Origin: Glandiceps talaboti
Lineage: Eukaryota; Hemichordata; Enteropneusta; Spengelidae
DNA length: 64,000 nucleotides
Reading direction: 5' to 3'
NCBI RefSeq assembly: GCF_964340395.1
Contig: NC_135568.1
Coordinates: 4,666,579-4,730,578 of the forward strand
Part shown: piece by piece, positions 1 to 12,650 of the stretch
Layout of the letters: the number at the start of each line of letters is the position of its first letter
How positions within the stretch are numbered: the first letter of the stretch is position 1
Program-made: the position numbers and the translations under genes
The notes under the pieces: model-generated
Told to the model about the DNA's origin: nothing
Database searches by the model: none
What the model saw: only the letters and a program-made list of their open reading frames with translations

Positions 1-1560
1 TGGTAACAAACTACTCTTAACATGTAGCTTACCTGTAGGTGTGAAGAACTAACGCTAAGTACTACACTTCCCATCATTGACTTTTCTTTCATCCATCTCA
101 TTGCCATCTCATCAGATCAGATCATCAGATGGATGAGCAAAAAAATTAAAAATCTAAATGTCAAGTAGAATAGTGTAGTGTTAGTCCTTCATGTCTAATG
201 TAGGCTACCACAACATCTAGATTTGAACTGTGTGAACTAATAACCAGGAAGAAGGATATATTCAAAAGGTTCTTAATCAGCAAAAAAGCCATAATTTTTG
301 CCAGAATTGACATCCAAACTTGGCTTCCACCTCAGAAATGAGAGATTCCTGTTTACCTGAATGAAATTTCATTTCAACTCCATTGAAAAAACAAATGCGG
401 CATTAATGCCATTATTTCTCTTGAAATTAGATTCCAGAATCAACAATTTAATGTGGAACAGTGTAGTTGTATGGGTCTTGGTGGGTTAATTTGTTTCACA
501 CAACATTTAAGTACCTTCACTTTTATTTCAATTACTGAAAAATGTAGAATCTTAATGTCTTGCATCTGGTATAACTGTCATCAGGCATTCACATACATGT
601 ACAGTATATGATACAAAAATAATTTCATGACACAATTTTTTGGTGTACATTCTTTACATTCATGTTTAGCAAATCGTTAAAAGCCAATGTTTCAATTCCA
701 GGCATGTCAAATTTGGATAGAGGGCACACTGACCTACATATACATATAAATATTAATAAATGATGAATCTTTCTGTCTGTTACTGACTTAGTCTGAAAGG
801 TTCAGTGGTTGGTTCGCGTGTGTAACCCCTCGCTACCCAGTGAGCAGATAACATAAACGGAAACAACGACCGGATCTTTCTGTCTATTATAGACTTTGAG
901 CTTTCATTGTTATATTATCACTCTACTGTTTAATATTACATTTACCCTGATAAAGTGAAAAAAAAAACATGTACATGTATTGCTGGGAAACAACCAGCTG
1001 TAAATAGTTTATTATTTGTGCATTTCAAACAAACACTTTGTTACTGGTACATTATTGATTGATTTAAGATTCTGGTTTTACTTTCATTTCCAGATTGACA
1101 TTTTTTCCATAACCAGCTGTTTTGTCAAATTTATAGTGGCAAAACCCAAATACTGTATATATGGTTCATGAAGACTAACAATTATGTGCAAAAAAACCAC
1201 ATTAGTACTACTCTGGTAATCCCAGTTTACATGTACTTATAGGGGTTCTCACTTAGCCAGTTAAGTCGACTCTGGGTCGACTCTAGTCTTACCTAACATA
1301 AAAAAAATAATAATATGTTGACTCTGAGTTGGGTTAAATTTATGTAAGGTACAATGAGGGGTTTAGAGTTGACTTATCTTTAGTGTGTGACACAAAATTC
1401 CAGGTTCCATGGTTAAAGTTCAGGGTTGCTGCTAAATGATTGTATAACAAATGAAAGCTATGCTAATATTGGATGACTTTGGTATGTGGTCTGTGTCATA
1501 TACAAAAATTGAATGAAGTCCTAAATCCAGCTTATTAGTATTAGATAGACACAAAATAAT
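1..1560. other. Non-coding, no recognised feature
   Basis: AT-rich sequence with stops in all frames at short intervals. I see only a weakly repeated phrase, gatctttctgtct, near 765 and 872 and no exon-like block. Confidence 0.5.
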
Positions 1561-1591
1561 ATTGTTTGATGTGGTAGATTATTCAAGTTGG

Positions 1592-1770
1592 TGATAGCAG
1601 TGCCTTCGTGAATCTCATCACCCTGCAATCAAGATACACTGTAGTATAAATATTGGAAGTCCCCAAAAATGTACTCTGCAAGATCATAAAAGTCAATACC
1701 ACCTTACTGTGAGTGCAATGAAATAAACTTCCATTCAATACGTTATATCAACATGCCACAACAATAGTTT
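1592..1770 (+). repeat. Dispersed repeat family R1, copy 1
   Basis: Shares the order atcaaga-ca, attggaagtccc, aaaa-gt, ctgcaag, gtcaat, catt-caa with 7021-7185. The two copies are diverged and both non-coding. The element type is unknown. Confidence 0.55.
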
Positions 1771-2246
1771 AGATTATGTCTACTCTCGTAAAAAACCGCA
1801 ACCTCGATTGCCAAAGTAGTATACAATGTATGTCAGCTGACTGCCTCCTTCCTTGGTCAGATTATAATCAAATGAAGTTTCTCAAGATTTTTAATATTCA
1901 TTGATTCATTATCAAAATATTTTAACACAAATCTAATATTTTTTGAAATTAGAAATTGAAGATAGTTTAGGTAGACTTTTGCATTTATAAATATACCCTC
2001 AGGTATTTAGATGCATCCATCTATGATTTATGTATGTGTAGGTTATAGATTATGGAGTGGGTGGTTATTATATTGAAAATGTCTGCGTTATTTGAAATGA
2101 GTACAAGTACATTTAGGTGATGTGTGAGTCGTGATGTTTGCATATTATCAAGAAAATATTCACTATAAGATGAAAGAGTAGTTCAGTATGTATTACTAAT
2201 TACAATATGATGAATTTATGATATATATAATGAATAAGTGGTTTAT

Positions 2247-2587
2247 TAAAGTAGCCATATGGATGAGGATTAGGTATTTATTTTTGATTTTTGATTTATA
2301 AAATATTTATCACGGCTTCCTACTTGAAAAAGCAATGTCAAACAACATTGACAAAGTCTGTGGTTGCAACTCAATAAATTGCAAAAAGCTAAAAGTATGT
2401 AAAAGTTTGTTATTGTATACATAATTAGAAAGATTTTACACATTTATTAATCTTTTGCAGTATAGTGAGTTACAAACAAGGACTTGGCATATGTTGTTTC
2501 ACATTGACTTTTGAATGTGAAAGCTATGATAAAATTGTTATATAAATTAAAAATCCAAAATAACCTCATCTACATGGCCACTTTAAG
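2247..2587. mobile_element. Palindromic MITE, family P1 (GGCCATATGGAT ends), copy 1
   Basis: The left end agtagccatatggatgagg and the right end aacctcatctacatggccac are inverted repeats. The two halves are self-complementary nearly to the centre, for example tttgttattgta-tac against its partner near 2410-2440. The whole element can fold into one long hairpin. There is no ORF. Copies 2 and 3 are at 32691-33038 and 53752-54091. Confidence 0.85.
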
Positions 2588-2599
2588 TTTCATCCCAAA

Positions 2600-3940
2600 C
2601 AGAAATGGTTACAAACCATGGGAGAAAACAGAGACTGGTGACAAAAACTTGGAAAAGGGGGATGGATAATATTTGATTTTCTGGTTCCAAGATGCATTGC
2701 GCAAGATGGTGTCGCTTATGTTGTAATATTTAATATTGTCTTTATTACGTTTAAAATAACATTTTTATCAGGAAATGTTGGAAGACATGTTAACATCTTA
2801 AATGGTCTTTGATTAGGAGTGATTTTATAGAAACTTAAAGACTAAATGGCATCAGTGACAGACAGTGATTTTACAGGTGAACCCAGGGTTTGGTCAAGTG
2901 ACAACCATCCCCCTGAATAGCACGTGTAAACTCCTCAGTGCATACACATTACATGGCATTGTATGCATCTTGGAGATGTATGGGAGTTTGGAAATAGCTT
3001 GGAGTTAACCTCGCTTGACCCCGTACCATGGAACATTGTGGATGGTACATTGTGAGTGACAACACGTAGGTTATACAAGAGGACAAGAATAGAGAACAGT
3101 ATAGATGTACATATACACAAAAGTTCACACATGATGTACTTCTGATGGTTCATAAACCCTATAAGGTCACTTATGTAGTGATTTTATTTGTAGCCATTCA
3201 AATGACAGTAAAAACCAATTGAGCTGCAAAAGGAAGTAAACCAAACAAATCAAGCTGATAAAAAACTCAAAATATTTCTACAGTATGTTCATATCAAAAT
3301 CAACAATCACAATCGTATGTAGTGTTTGTTTATTTGGGAAACCAGTCACAAGAAGAAGTCAGTGAGATTGGGGTAACTATGATGTCATTTCCTCAAATGT
3401 TCTCCCACAATTCCTTGCAGGAAATCCCTTAAATGTCAGAGCAGAAGAAGGGCTTCATATGATTTCAAACTTGTAGAAGTTACATTGTACAAGGCACTTT
3501 TATTATTTGTGTACATTATGATGTACCATCTCATTCAAAATACTAGTAAGCTGGATTGTAAAGTGGAAAGGATTGTTTCTACAGCTGTTGTCTTTTGAAA
3601 AATACGCCATATGGTAGAACGTTAATGGAGTCTCCTGTCTATGATTTTACACATTAATATATGCCCTTTGAGACTGACATGATGTGTATAAAATATTTAT
3701 CAAGTTCTAACAGATGAGTAGGGTACAGCACAGGAATCCATGGGTCAGTAACATTAGTATTGGAGTATCCTTGTTTCAACAGACAGCTGGTGCAAGCATT
3801 ACATGTAACATAGGGCTGTTGCAGGTAATATTACATAACATAGGGCTGGTGCAGGCATTAACCCTTTCAGATTAGTTCCACTGAACTATTTCCATGGTCC
3901 ACATCAGATAATAATTGTGTATTTCTTTTGTATCATACAT
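2600..3940. other. Non-coding, no recognised feature
   Basis: No exon-like block. The phrase acataacatagggctg-tgcagg repeats twice near 3805-3860. A single TTAACCCTTTCAGA word at about 3858 resembles the end of the TTAA MITE family, but no partner end was found. Confidence 0.45.
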
Positions 3941-3944
3941 GTAT

Positions 3945-4080
3945 GTTTCTTTGAAAGTGTAGCTTATTGCATTTGAAGTTGGTCTGTGTGTGTATGTGTA
4001 AACAAACATCCTGTGTCATCAGTGAAAGGCCAAGGCATCTTCATTTGTACTATATTGGATAGTTTCCATGGTAACAATTT
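3945..4080 (+). repeat. Dispersed repeat R2, copy 1
   Basis: Shares ttgcatttgaa-ttggtct, gtgtgt-gtaaa-aaacat and caaggcatcttcattt with 35110-35215. Non-coding and diverged. Confidence 0.45.
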
Positions 4081-4439
4081 TTATTTCAATTGGATCTTAC
4101 ATGAATAGAAACTGTAAAATCAGAAAGAAAGAAAGAAACATGAATGTGGCTAGCTTTCGGTCTGTGTAGTAAGGTGTGAAGAGAAATTGGACTTGTGAAA
4201 AGTAAGGTGTCAAAAGGGCAAGTACTTGAAGACGTGTCAAAATCGAAAGACTAAGATGTAAACACGCTGTATGTGGGTGGAGAAATTGATGCTATAGTGT
4301 AGTACCCTTGGATGTATAAACAAAAAAAATGTAGTAGTCCATTCTATCCTGAGTACATGTTTGTTCAAGGCAATAATAATTTTTTGGGGAAAAATATAAA
4401 ATATATAAAAATAGAAAATACACTAATTTTATATGTTTT

Positions 4440-4765
4440 ATAGCACCCATTTGTTTCTGTATGGTTTAAGTCCTTGGGTAAGATTTGAACCATGGCAGTG
4501 CCTCAGTCAACCCAGCTGTATAATTGAGGACCTAGTAGGATAGAGGTTGCAATGTGAATGCTTTAATCCTATGCACTTATAAAGGCTGCATGGATTGTAT
4601 GCTCCCCAGTTAGTTGAGGAAGTGTAAAGGGTTGCTGTGCTGCCATTGATCTGTGCCAGGGGTAATAATTGTGAGTGCCTTGAACTCTCAGGAGGAAAGA
4701 CACATCATAAATTTGCATTATTATGATTAATAATGATGATGATAATGATGATGATGAGAAAGATA
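4440..4765 (+). mobile_element. SINE-like element with ATG/AAT-rich tail
   Basis: Contains ggtaagatttgaaccatgg (B-box-like), then aacccagctgtataattgag, cacttataaaggctgcatgg, gccaggggtaataattgtga and gtgccttgaactctcagga. It ends in a (TAA/TGA/GATGAT) tail near 4715-4760. This order, 'cagctgtataaatgggtacc...gcgccttga...attattatt', is a layout I associate with SINE-like repeats of invertebrate deuterostomes and molluscs. That association is from memory and not verified. Confidence 0.55.
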
Positions 4766-5261
4766 TGCATATAAATTTGGCGTCAAGTTTTTGGCATGGT
4801 TTGTAGAGGGAGGATTTTATGATGCACACATATCAATACTATAGTTATGATTGATATGATATACTCCAGAGTCCAAGGTAAACATACTCTTCAAATGATA
4901 TTATTGTATTTGTAATTTCCCCAGTTGCTCTTATTGAGGTATTTCCATTAGAGAGATTTTTCATGCACAAAGTTACATCCTGTAAGAGTCCCAAAAGATG
5001 TACTGTACTAGGTATCATGAAAAAGCATTTAAGTATTCCGTGTATTACTACGATACTTATCTGCTCAAGTTCCTAATTTGATCATGTAGTAATTTCCTGA
5101 TGTTGCTAGAAAATCCAAATGTACATGTTGGTAATATGCACCTTCCCAAATGATGTTGTAAAGTAGAACAATGCATAGGAAGTTAATGTGTTCGTAATGT
5201 TGCGCTGAATTTGATGAGTACATGTATTTGCTTCATCTGAAGAAATCTGAATTACTACATG

Positions 5262-5294
<33 letters not shown>
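5262..5294 (+). repeat. (AAT)n microsatellite
   Basis: About eleven uninterrupted TAA/ATT units. It makes poly-Asn or poly-Tyr in overlapping spurious frames. Confidence 0.95.
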
Positions 5295-5295
<1 letters not shown>

Positions 5296-5515
5296 AAAAC
5301 TGACAGAGTACCATAAATCCACAACTTCACAACAATACAGCATAAAAGACAAAAACGAATACTGCAGTAAAAGCGTGGCAAACACAAAAGTTCAAAGTCA
5401 TGTCAAATTCATAATAAAAAAGATAAAATCACAGATAAAAAACTGAAAGTGTGGAACTAAAATTAAAAAAAAGTGTACCAGCTCCTTCTCTGTTCAGATA
5501 TGGTTGTAAGGCCAA

Positions 5516-5888
5516 CTAAAAAAAGTTGTTTGGTTCCGGGTACCCGACTCCATCTAGTTTTTCATGCCGACCCTAAACTTTTTTTTACGTATTCGAGAAA
5601 AAATAATAATAAAATCGCGAAAAATCATGAAGTCTCGCAAGAAATAGTTGATGCGGAAAATGACCTAAACATAAAAAGACAATAAAAAACTATTCTTCCA
5701 ATTTGTAATGGCTGTACATGTGATAGGAAGAAATAAACAACACAGAGACCATTTGGAAAACAATGGAAAACCTGAACTAGACACTCACACATGAAAAAAA
5801 TATATAATAAAATAAAATAAAAAATGTACCTACCCACCTATTTCAAAATTGAATGTACCGGTAATCGGAACCACACAATTTTTTTTTA
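5516..5888. mobile_element. Dispersed element D1, copy 1
   Basis: About 370 bp shared with 19050-19414. Common blocks are gaagtctcgcaagaaatagt, tcttccaat-tgtaatggctg and aacacagagaccat. The element ends with a T-rich run. Opening ggttccgggtacccgactcc is itself partly palindromic. Non-autonomous; class unknown. Confidence 0.7.
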
Positions 5889-7020
5889 CACCTAGTGTTA
5901 TTTACATATAGTACATAGCTTCTCTGAGTCCCTGCACCATATATCATATCCCTGAAGAATACCTGGGAATTGAAGTTGAAAGCTAAGATTATCATATGCA
6001 TTTTAGTGCAGTATTAAGTTTTGATTTATTTGTAACTTCACCTACACAGATGAGCGTTCATCAAAGTGATGCTAGCCCAGTTGGACAGCCGTAGTTCTTG
6101 AGCTATTTTGTATGTCTATAACTGACGTGTAGAATTTGTATGTACAAGGAAATTTAATATCTCTATTTTCAAAAGCTTAGTACAATTACTTAGAGAAAGT
6201 AATGCAGTCTGAAAGCATTGAGCAATTAATTTACCAAGCAAACATCAATTGTGGGATGTGTCAAAATGTTCTGCCAGTCATGTATATTCGAGTGTAAGAT
6301 ATGTTATATCATTCAACCCAAGTCAGGCTTCCCTCTCAGTATCTGATAAGGTGGCACAACACATCACATCTTTTGCAGGCTACTTGTCAGTGTAGCTGCT
6401 GGACCCTTGGGCAATTCTGTTACGCATCACATAGTCCAAAGGTGCTGTCGAGGGCTTGCCCGACAGCGGTAACATTATCCTCATTTTGCAAACCAGCGCT
6501 GTTATTTTCTTCCATGAGTCTGGACGGTTTATCTCGGACGGTGCCGTAAAAGAGGCTGTGGTTTACGACAATGTTTGTTATCCTTGGCTTTTGTTTGTCA
6601 ACCTCTCCAGTGCAGATTCAGGTCTAGCTACACATATATGTGTTTTGCAAACATATCCTAAATGTTTGTACAGTCAGGGTTACCATTTTTGTACTAGTCA
6701 TTTAATAATCATTTGTAAACTTGTAATACTAATAAGCAAGCAATCCTTTAAAGGAGGTGGCGTACATGTGTAAAGGTATTAGCTTAATGATCATGAAATT
6801 CTACTATAGCTATATAACACTATGCCAGTGGTTTGTGACACAAATCATATTTATGTTCTGGTTGTAATGTGAATTTGAAAGCACAAATGTAGTTAGCCTG
6901 GGGTCATATATTTGTAACTGTACTGGTCAATAGAATAAAGACATACATGCAATGCTAAGCTGGAGTGACTGTGGGCTCAAAAATACATTTAGTATTAAAT
7001 AGCAGTTCTTCTGTTGTGTG

Positions 7021-7185
7021 ATTCTAATCACTCGTGATCAAGACAGTGTGTAAACATTGGAAGTCCCAAAAACGGTCCACTGCAAGTTCGTGACTCTCTG
7101 TCAATAAAACTCTGTGATGCCTCCCTACAGAGACTATAATTAAACCAACATCCATTCAAAAGCTTATCACTGTTGTATTAACAAT
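7021..7185 (+). repeat. Dispersed repeat family R1, copy 2
   Basis: Partner of 1592-1770 with the same block order, including gtgtaaacattggaagtccc and cactgcaag. No coding capacity. Confidence 0.55.
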
Positions 7186-7343
7186 ACTTTGTGTCTCTCT
7201 TAAAGTAAACCAAAGACTCAGTTACCTGAGTGATATTACTGTCATTCAAAGATTTCTAAAGTTCAAGGATAGTAGAACACTTTTGAAGCAAGGTAGAAAC
7301 CTGTCAAGCATGATGGCCTACATGTAGATGGCAAGACCAGTGT

Positions 7344-7556
7344 TTAACCCTTTCAGGACTAGAAACATTCCCGCCAAAATTTTTGAACAAAAATTCTTGT
7401 TTCTCTGTAATTTTTGGAAAAAGATCAACTTTATTTTAGACCAGAATTAAAGAAATATTACTTCCCAATGAAGTAATATTCTTAAATTTTAGAAAATGTT
7501 CTTTACAATCAAGTTTCTATTTATTCCAATGTCGTCTCTAGGAATGAAAGGGTTAA
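7344..7556. mobile_element. TTAA-flanked piggyBac-like MITE, copy 1
   Basis: Flanked by TTAA on both sides, with terminal inverted repeats CCCTTTCAGGACT and AGGAATGAAAGGG. TTAA target duplications with a CCC/GGG tip are typical of the piggyBac superfamily. Internally non-coding. A second full copy is at 29068-29281. Confidence 0.8.
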
Positions 7557-7959
7557 TAGCAACATGCTTTTTCTACAGTAGGGGAAACACTGTTACGAAA
7601 ACATATTTGATATTTGTAATCATCACTAGTAATCATTAGATGAGATTCTTCATGCATTTAAAACCCAAAAAAAAATGAATAATGCAATGACGTATTTAGG
7701 TGCATTCAGAAATTGCTGATGAAATAAAGATTATAAAGAAAACAGAAAATCTGGGTTTTCTATCCATGTGAAGTCTGACAAAATTGATATTGCATTCAAC
7801 AGCAGAACAGCAATGAATAGAATTTAAGTGATATTTTTGTTACACCTTAACGATCATAGAAATTGCCAACGTCCAACACTGATACATCTGTTGCACCAGT
7901 GAGCTAGGGTGTCTGTGTTTATGTTATGTTGTTCAAAAATTGGATATATTTGTACATGT

Positions 7960-8409
7960 ACTGTGACAGTTCATTCACTCGTTTACCTCACTATAGATTC
8001 TATGAGTGCCAGGGAGTGGCATCTCAATTGGCAATCGTGTATGTCTATGTGGTGATAGTTCATTCACTCTTGTACCTTTTCTATAGATTCTATGAGTGCC
8101 AGGGAGGGGCATCTCAATTGGCATGTACATGTATGTCTGTATAGTGATAGCTCATTCACTCTTGTACCTTACTATAGATTCTATGAGTGCCAGGGAGGGG
8201 CATCTCAATTGGCAATCATGTACATTTGTACATGTATATGTATGTCTGTGTGGTGATAGTTCATTCACTCTTGTACCTCACTGTAGATTCTATGAGTGCC
8301 AGGGAGGGGCATTTCAATTGGCAATCATGTATGTATGTATAGTGATAGTTCATTCACTCGTGTACCTCGCTATATACCGATAGATTCTATGAGTGCCAGG
8401 GAAGGGGAA
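7960..8409 (+). repeat. Tandem array, ~90-109 bp unit, five copies
   Basis: Units share ttcattcactc-tgtacct, tatagattctatgagtgcca, gggaggggcatctcaattgg and caatcatgtatgt. The gattctatgag phrase recurs at 7996, 8086, 8177, 8286 and 8383. Frames through it are repeat-encoded and not genes. Confidence 0.9.
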
Positions 8410-9184
8410 CTCAACTGGAAATCATGTAGGGACACTTGGTACAAAAAAAGGAGAACTCTCTAATACTCAAAGTCTAACTAATACAATGTATACTCAGAGA
8501 GTCATGAATTTTTGTTACATTGGTTGTGCTATGGTTATGAAACCCAACCTGACATGAAAGGTGAATATGGTTAAAATTACGTTTATTAAATGGTGAAAGA
8601 GAACTCATTTTTGATCTTTAACCACCTTAAATAATGTTTTAAGTTTGAACATGAGCAGTATGCAATGTACATGTACCCACGCTCAAACCTAAGAGCATTA
8701 AAACAGGACCCATTTTGCGCAGACACTTTCCACATTGAAGTAATTTCCATGCTACTCTGGATATTAATGTGGTCTCATGGTGTAAATCGTAACGATACTG
8801 TATAGGAACTAGACTATTTCCGTGCATGTATAGCTATAAAACAACTGTGACAATACATGATAATACATCGTATAAGTATGTATATCCTGTGTATACAGTG
8901 TTTGTACTGTGTGTACCGACATGTACATGTATAGTTATGATCCCAGATGTGTATAATCAATGTAACATATGTGCAATTGAGGTATTGTGAGGATACAGTG
9001 AACATTCAATCTAATTTCTATAGCACTGATTTTAAGAGCCATCTTCTGTTCAGTTGTGTTGAAAGGCTAAAGCACAATGTAGGCTTTGGTGAACAAAGAA
9101 GTTTTCATTTTTTTTTTAAACATTGTTCCTCAACCAGAAACAGATGTTTCCTTGTGCTGGAATCATATTTTGTATAAGTTATGT

Positions 9185-9514
9185 ACCTAGTATATTTCGG
9201 CTAAATCACTTGTCACTATTATTGTCTATGGGTCAATAACGTAAACATGTCATATGACCATTACAGTAATTTATTAATGATCCTTGTAAGAAGTTAATGA
9301 TCCTTGTAAGAAGTAAGAATCTCCAAGGTTCATTACATGTGAAGATCACTGCATCAAACATCAATTGAAAGAAGCCATAGAGATCAAACAGCAATGTTCA
9401 TCACTTAACAGGGATGAGGAGATGGAATTATCAGTAGTATACATCACCCTCCTGCAGTCATATGACAATGAGAGCTGAAAAAGGCTTAGTGAGTTAGCTG
9501 AAATATACTAGGTA
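9185..9514. mobile_element. Inverted-repeat element (MITE-like), ~330 bp
   Basis: Left acctagtatatttcggctaa and right gttagctgaaatatactagg are inverted partners. The next inner pair is gtcatatgacc near 9250 and gcagtcatatgac near 9455. Inside, aagttaatgatccttgtaag repeats directly. No ORF. Confidence 0.65.
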
Positions 9515-10421
9515 AATCATTTATGCTCTGAGTCGGAACTAATACGAAAAATCGTACATAAGTTATAACGATAAAATGGATATGGACAAAATTGCTCTAA
9601 GTCATTTAACTGTTATCACCAGGAGTTCAAAAGTAATGATTAGAACAGTCCTGATATATAAATTCAATCCTGACTTTTTGATTGAATATTCTTTAACAAA
9701 GGAAACCATGGCAAGATATAAGTAGGTAACTGAGGTTACCATCTGACATTATGTCTATGTGTTATGACATAGAACGAAACACAGCAAGTTCTATTAAGTG
9801 GTAAAATATGGAAAGATCTAAAAATCATGCGCACTAAAAAGAACCCCAGAACACATCTGAAAGATAGAATAAGCATAGTTAGATATTAGGGAATGATGTA
9901 AATAATATATTAATTCCATGGGGTTTCAGCATTCCGAGATGGAAAATGATTTCCTCGTCCTTCAACCTCAGTCGATCTTCAACACCAGAAACCTTACAAA
10001 TTCCTGAAATAAACATTTCTGATACACTATGATCGTTGTCTCAACTGCTCATGTATACGTGAGGCTCAACTGCATAGGTATAATTGGGGGCACCCTTCAG
10101 TGTATCTCTTTCCCTCTTTGATGACACATTAGTATCAATTTTTACAGTTGACCATTTTGTAAAGATGAAGTGGTCTAATTTATTAGATTGTGAGACACAT
10201 ACATGTAAGATAGCAACTCTCAGTGATAAGCTCTGTTCCTGTATGCATGTACTTGTCCTTGGTAACCATGGTAACTAGTCAATATTTCATATTAAAACAT
10301 TTATATATATACACATACTTGAAATGTCAATGTGTGGAAAACAGGTACATGTAAAACGTGTTGTTATACATGTAAGGGTGAAACTACAATGTATACTGTG
10401 GAGCTGCTTTCTCAACTGTTG

Positions 10422-10672
<251 letters not shown>

Positions 10673-11035
10673 GAAGGATGGAGAGAGAATGAGAGAAGGA
10701 GAGAGAGGGGAGAAAAATCATTTTATGCAGGAAAGAAAAACAATGTATACAAATGTAGTTTTCACCGTGTGTTTTATTTCCAGATTGTGTATGACCACTT
10801 TACACAGTGTACCAGATATGAATATCAATAGTGTATCAAATGTATCATCTTATAACAAGTTGAACCGTAGACCATAGACCCTCCACCCGTCTATGGTTGA
10901 ACACTGACAAATATGCAGAATGTTCTATCTGGGAAAGAATCTATGTTTTAAAAAGTAGTATACAGTACTATTGTAAAGTGGTTTTAAAATGTATTAGTAA
11001 GAATAAAAAGGTAAAAACATGTCTAATGTTTAGTA

Positions 11036-11338
11036 TTATTTATAATAGTTTATTTTCGGTATAATATTGGCAAGATTGTAAGATATGTTGTGCAGTTCAG
11101 CCCTGTCAGGCTTGTGAGTGGTACATGTACACTGATAGCGTGGTGGTACGGATGTTGTATAGACTAAATATGGGCCACGCTGTCTGAGTTTGGATGTTCC
11201 TGGAGTAAGAAGCAGCAATAAGTGTTGACCTAAGTGAATATAAAGAGAGAATTCACAGTCTGGTTTGTAGGAAGCAGGCCTTGTAGGTGAGACAGCACAT
11301 ACGCCATATTGGCACCGTAATATGATAGTCATAAACAA
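11036..11338 (-). pseudogene. Ty3/gypsy-type integrase C-terminal (GPY/F) remnant
   Basis: A 100-codon open frame on the minus strand reads GQHLLLLLTPGTSKLRQRGP, then YLV, and ends AELHNISYNLANI. This resembles the end of gypsy-type integrases, where 'VLLLLPTSTSKLxxxWxGPYxV' precedes 'FHINMLKPW'. The GPY residues fall near 11168-11176. The N-terminal third (residues 1-37) fits poorly, so a frameshift is likely near 11230. No protease, RT or zinc-knuckle region and no LTR was seen nearby, so this is a fragment. The short aligned core leaves room for error. Confidence 0.6.
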
Positions 11339-11689
11339 CCGCTGTGTGTTTTTATCACTGGTAAAAATAACTACCTGAGATCAGAGAGAGTGGATTACTG
11401 CGAGAATTTTCCTTCCTGAATTTTTTTATTGTACATTTAACCTACATATGTACATGTAAGTCCATGAGTAATAATAATGGTTCTGATTGATAGCATTTTA
11501 CATGGAAACGTAAAATGTCAGCTTGTGTGGAAAGGTCGAAACAGTTAAAGGTTTAATGATAGAATACATTATTGTGATCATGGTGCATTAGGACCCGAAC
11601 TGGATATACCAAATGTAAGATGAAAGAATAGTCTTGTATATTTTCTCCCTTTTTTCAAGGTTGGTTTTAGAAGCTAAAGTATCATACAA

Positions 11690-11965
11690 TGTTTTCTAGA
11701 AGACTTCTCTAACATTATGATTTTCTTCAGACATTGTTAGAACAGTTGATCGCATAGTAGGGATTTCATGAACATTTTGTAATACGTATCATAAATGACG
11801 TCATTGGATTGTTTATAACTTATATCCTAATACCAGGTTGGAGTTCAATTAATTGCAAGTGGTCGTTACGTGTGCTTCAGTAAGTACAACTACAATAAAG
11901 CGAGTACCCTTTAAATATACAGTAAAAAGTACGCCTAAACATGTATAAACTCAGCTTGTGCCCCT
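11690..11965 (+). mobile_element. Dispersed element D2, + copy
   Basis: Matches 13280-13556 in the opposite orientation. Blocks are cattgttagaacagttgat, then gcatagta, ctaataccaggttgga, cagtaagta, tatacagtaaaa, aaactcagcttgtgcccctt. Non-coding. Confidence 0.7.
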
Positions 11966-12599
11966 TTAATTAATGTGTTAGATATGTATGAGATCAAAGT
12001 CGGAATCAATAATTATAGTTATTAATATTAATGTGTAATATTTCTGAGTTTCAAATCAATAATTCAGTTGATATGGTGGATGTACATGTAAAGTATACTG
12101 CATTACAATTCTTCTCACCACCTGCTTTAGACTGACACCACTCCCTTGGAAAAATTTTCATTTTTTTTCAAATGATTTGAGTTTGTTCATTTTCAGTTTT
12201 GTAAATGAAAACGCTTTCAACTTTTTTTCCCCTCAGTTACTAGTAGTCTCCCAGGGCTGCACGGTATTCTCCCAAGTGTTTCGCTGTCACACACATATAG
12301 GGTATTCTTTCACATAAAAGAACACAAAAATTTTATTCTGGAAAAAAAAAGAATGAAAAAAGCTTAGCCAGGAGACTTAAGCAAGTCTACACCTGCTTAG
12401 AATGAGCATACACAAACTGATTAGAATGTGAACTAAACTGGAAGGCCTGACTTGATATATTTGCCATATTGCACTCCTACTCTGTTTGTCCTTTGTGTTC
12501 TATCCAGTAGAGGTAATACGGTATAAAAACACAAACTGCAAAAGCAAGCTTTTTTAATCAGATTGCGAACATCCCAGTATTTTGTCATGAAAATAGGTA

Positions 12600-12650
12600 G
12601 GATCATTATCTTAAAAAAAAAAAAGAAAAAAAAAAAGGATCATTATCTTA
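12600..12650 (+). other. Poly(A) flanked by 15-bp direct repeat
   Basis: aggatcattatctta occurs on both sides of a ~24-bp A-rich run. This looks like a target-site duplication around a bare poly(A) tail. Confidence 0.6.

Noticed and set aside
2935-3153. 72-residue minus-strand frame with a hydrophobic N-terminus (possible MGAT5 anchor exon)
   Set aside because: Wrong strand for the gene, and no match to the anchor/stem pattern.
6300-6620. Possible promoter or CpG-richer island
   Set aside because: Slightly more GC and a few CpGs, but no TATA, initiator or exon next to it; not distinct enough to call.
7960-8409. CRISPR-like array
   Set aside because: The repeats run through the whole unit without unique spacers, and the genome is eukaryotic.
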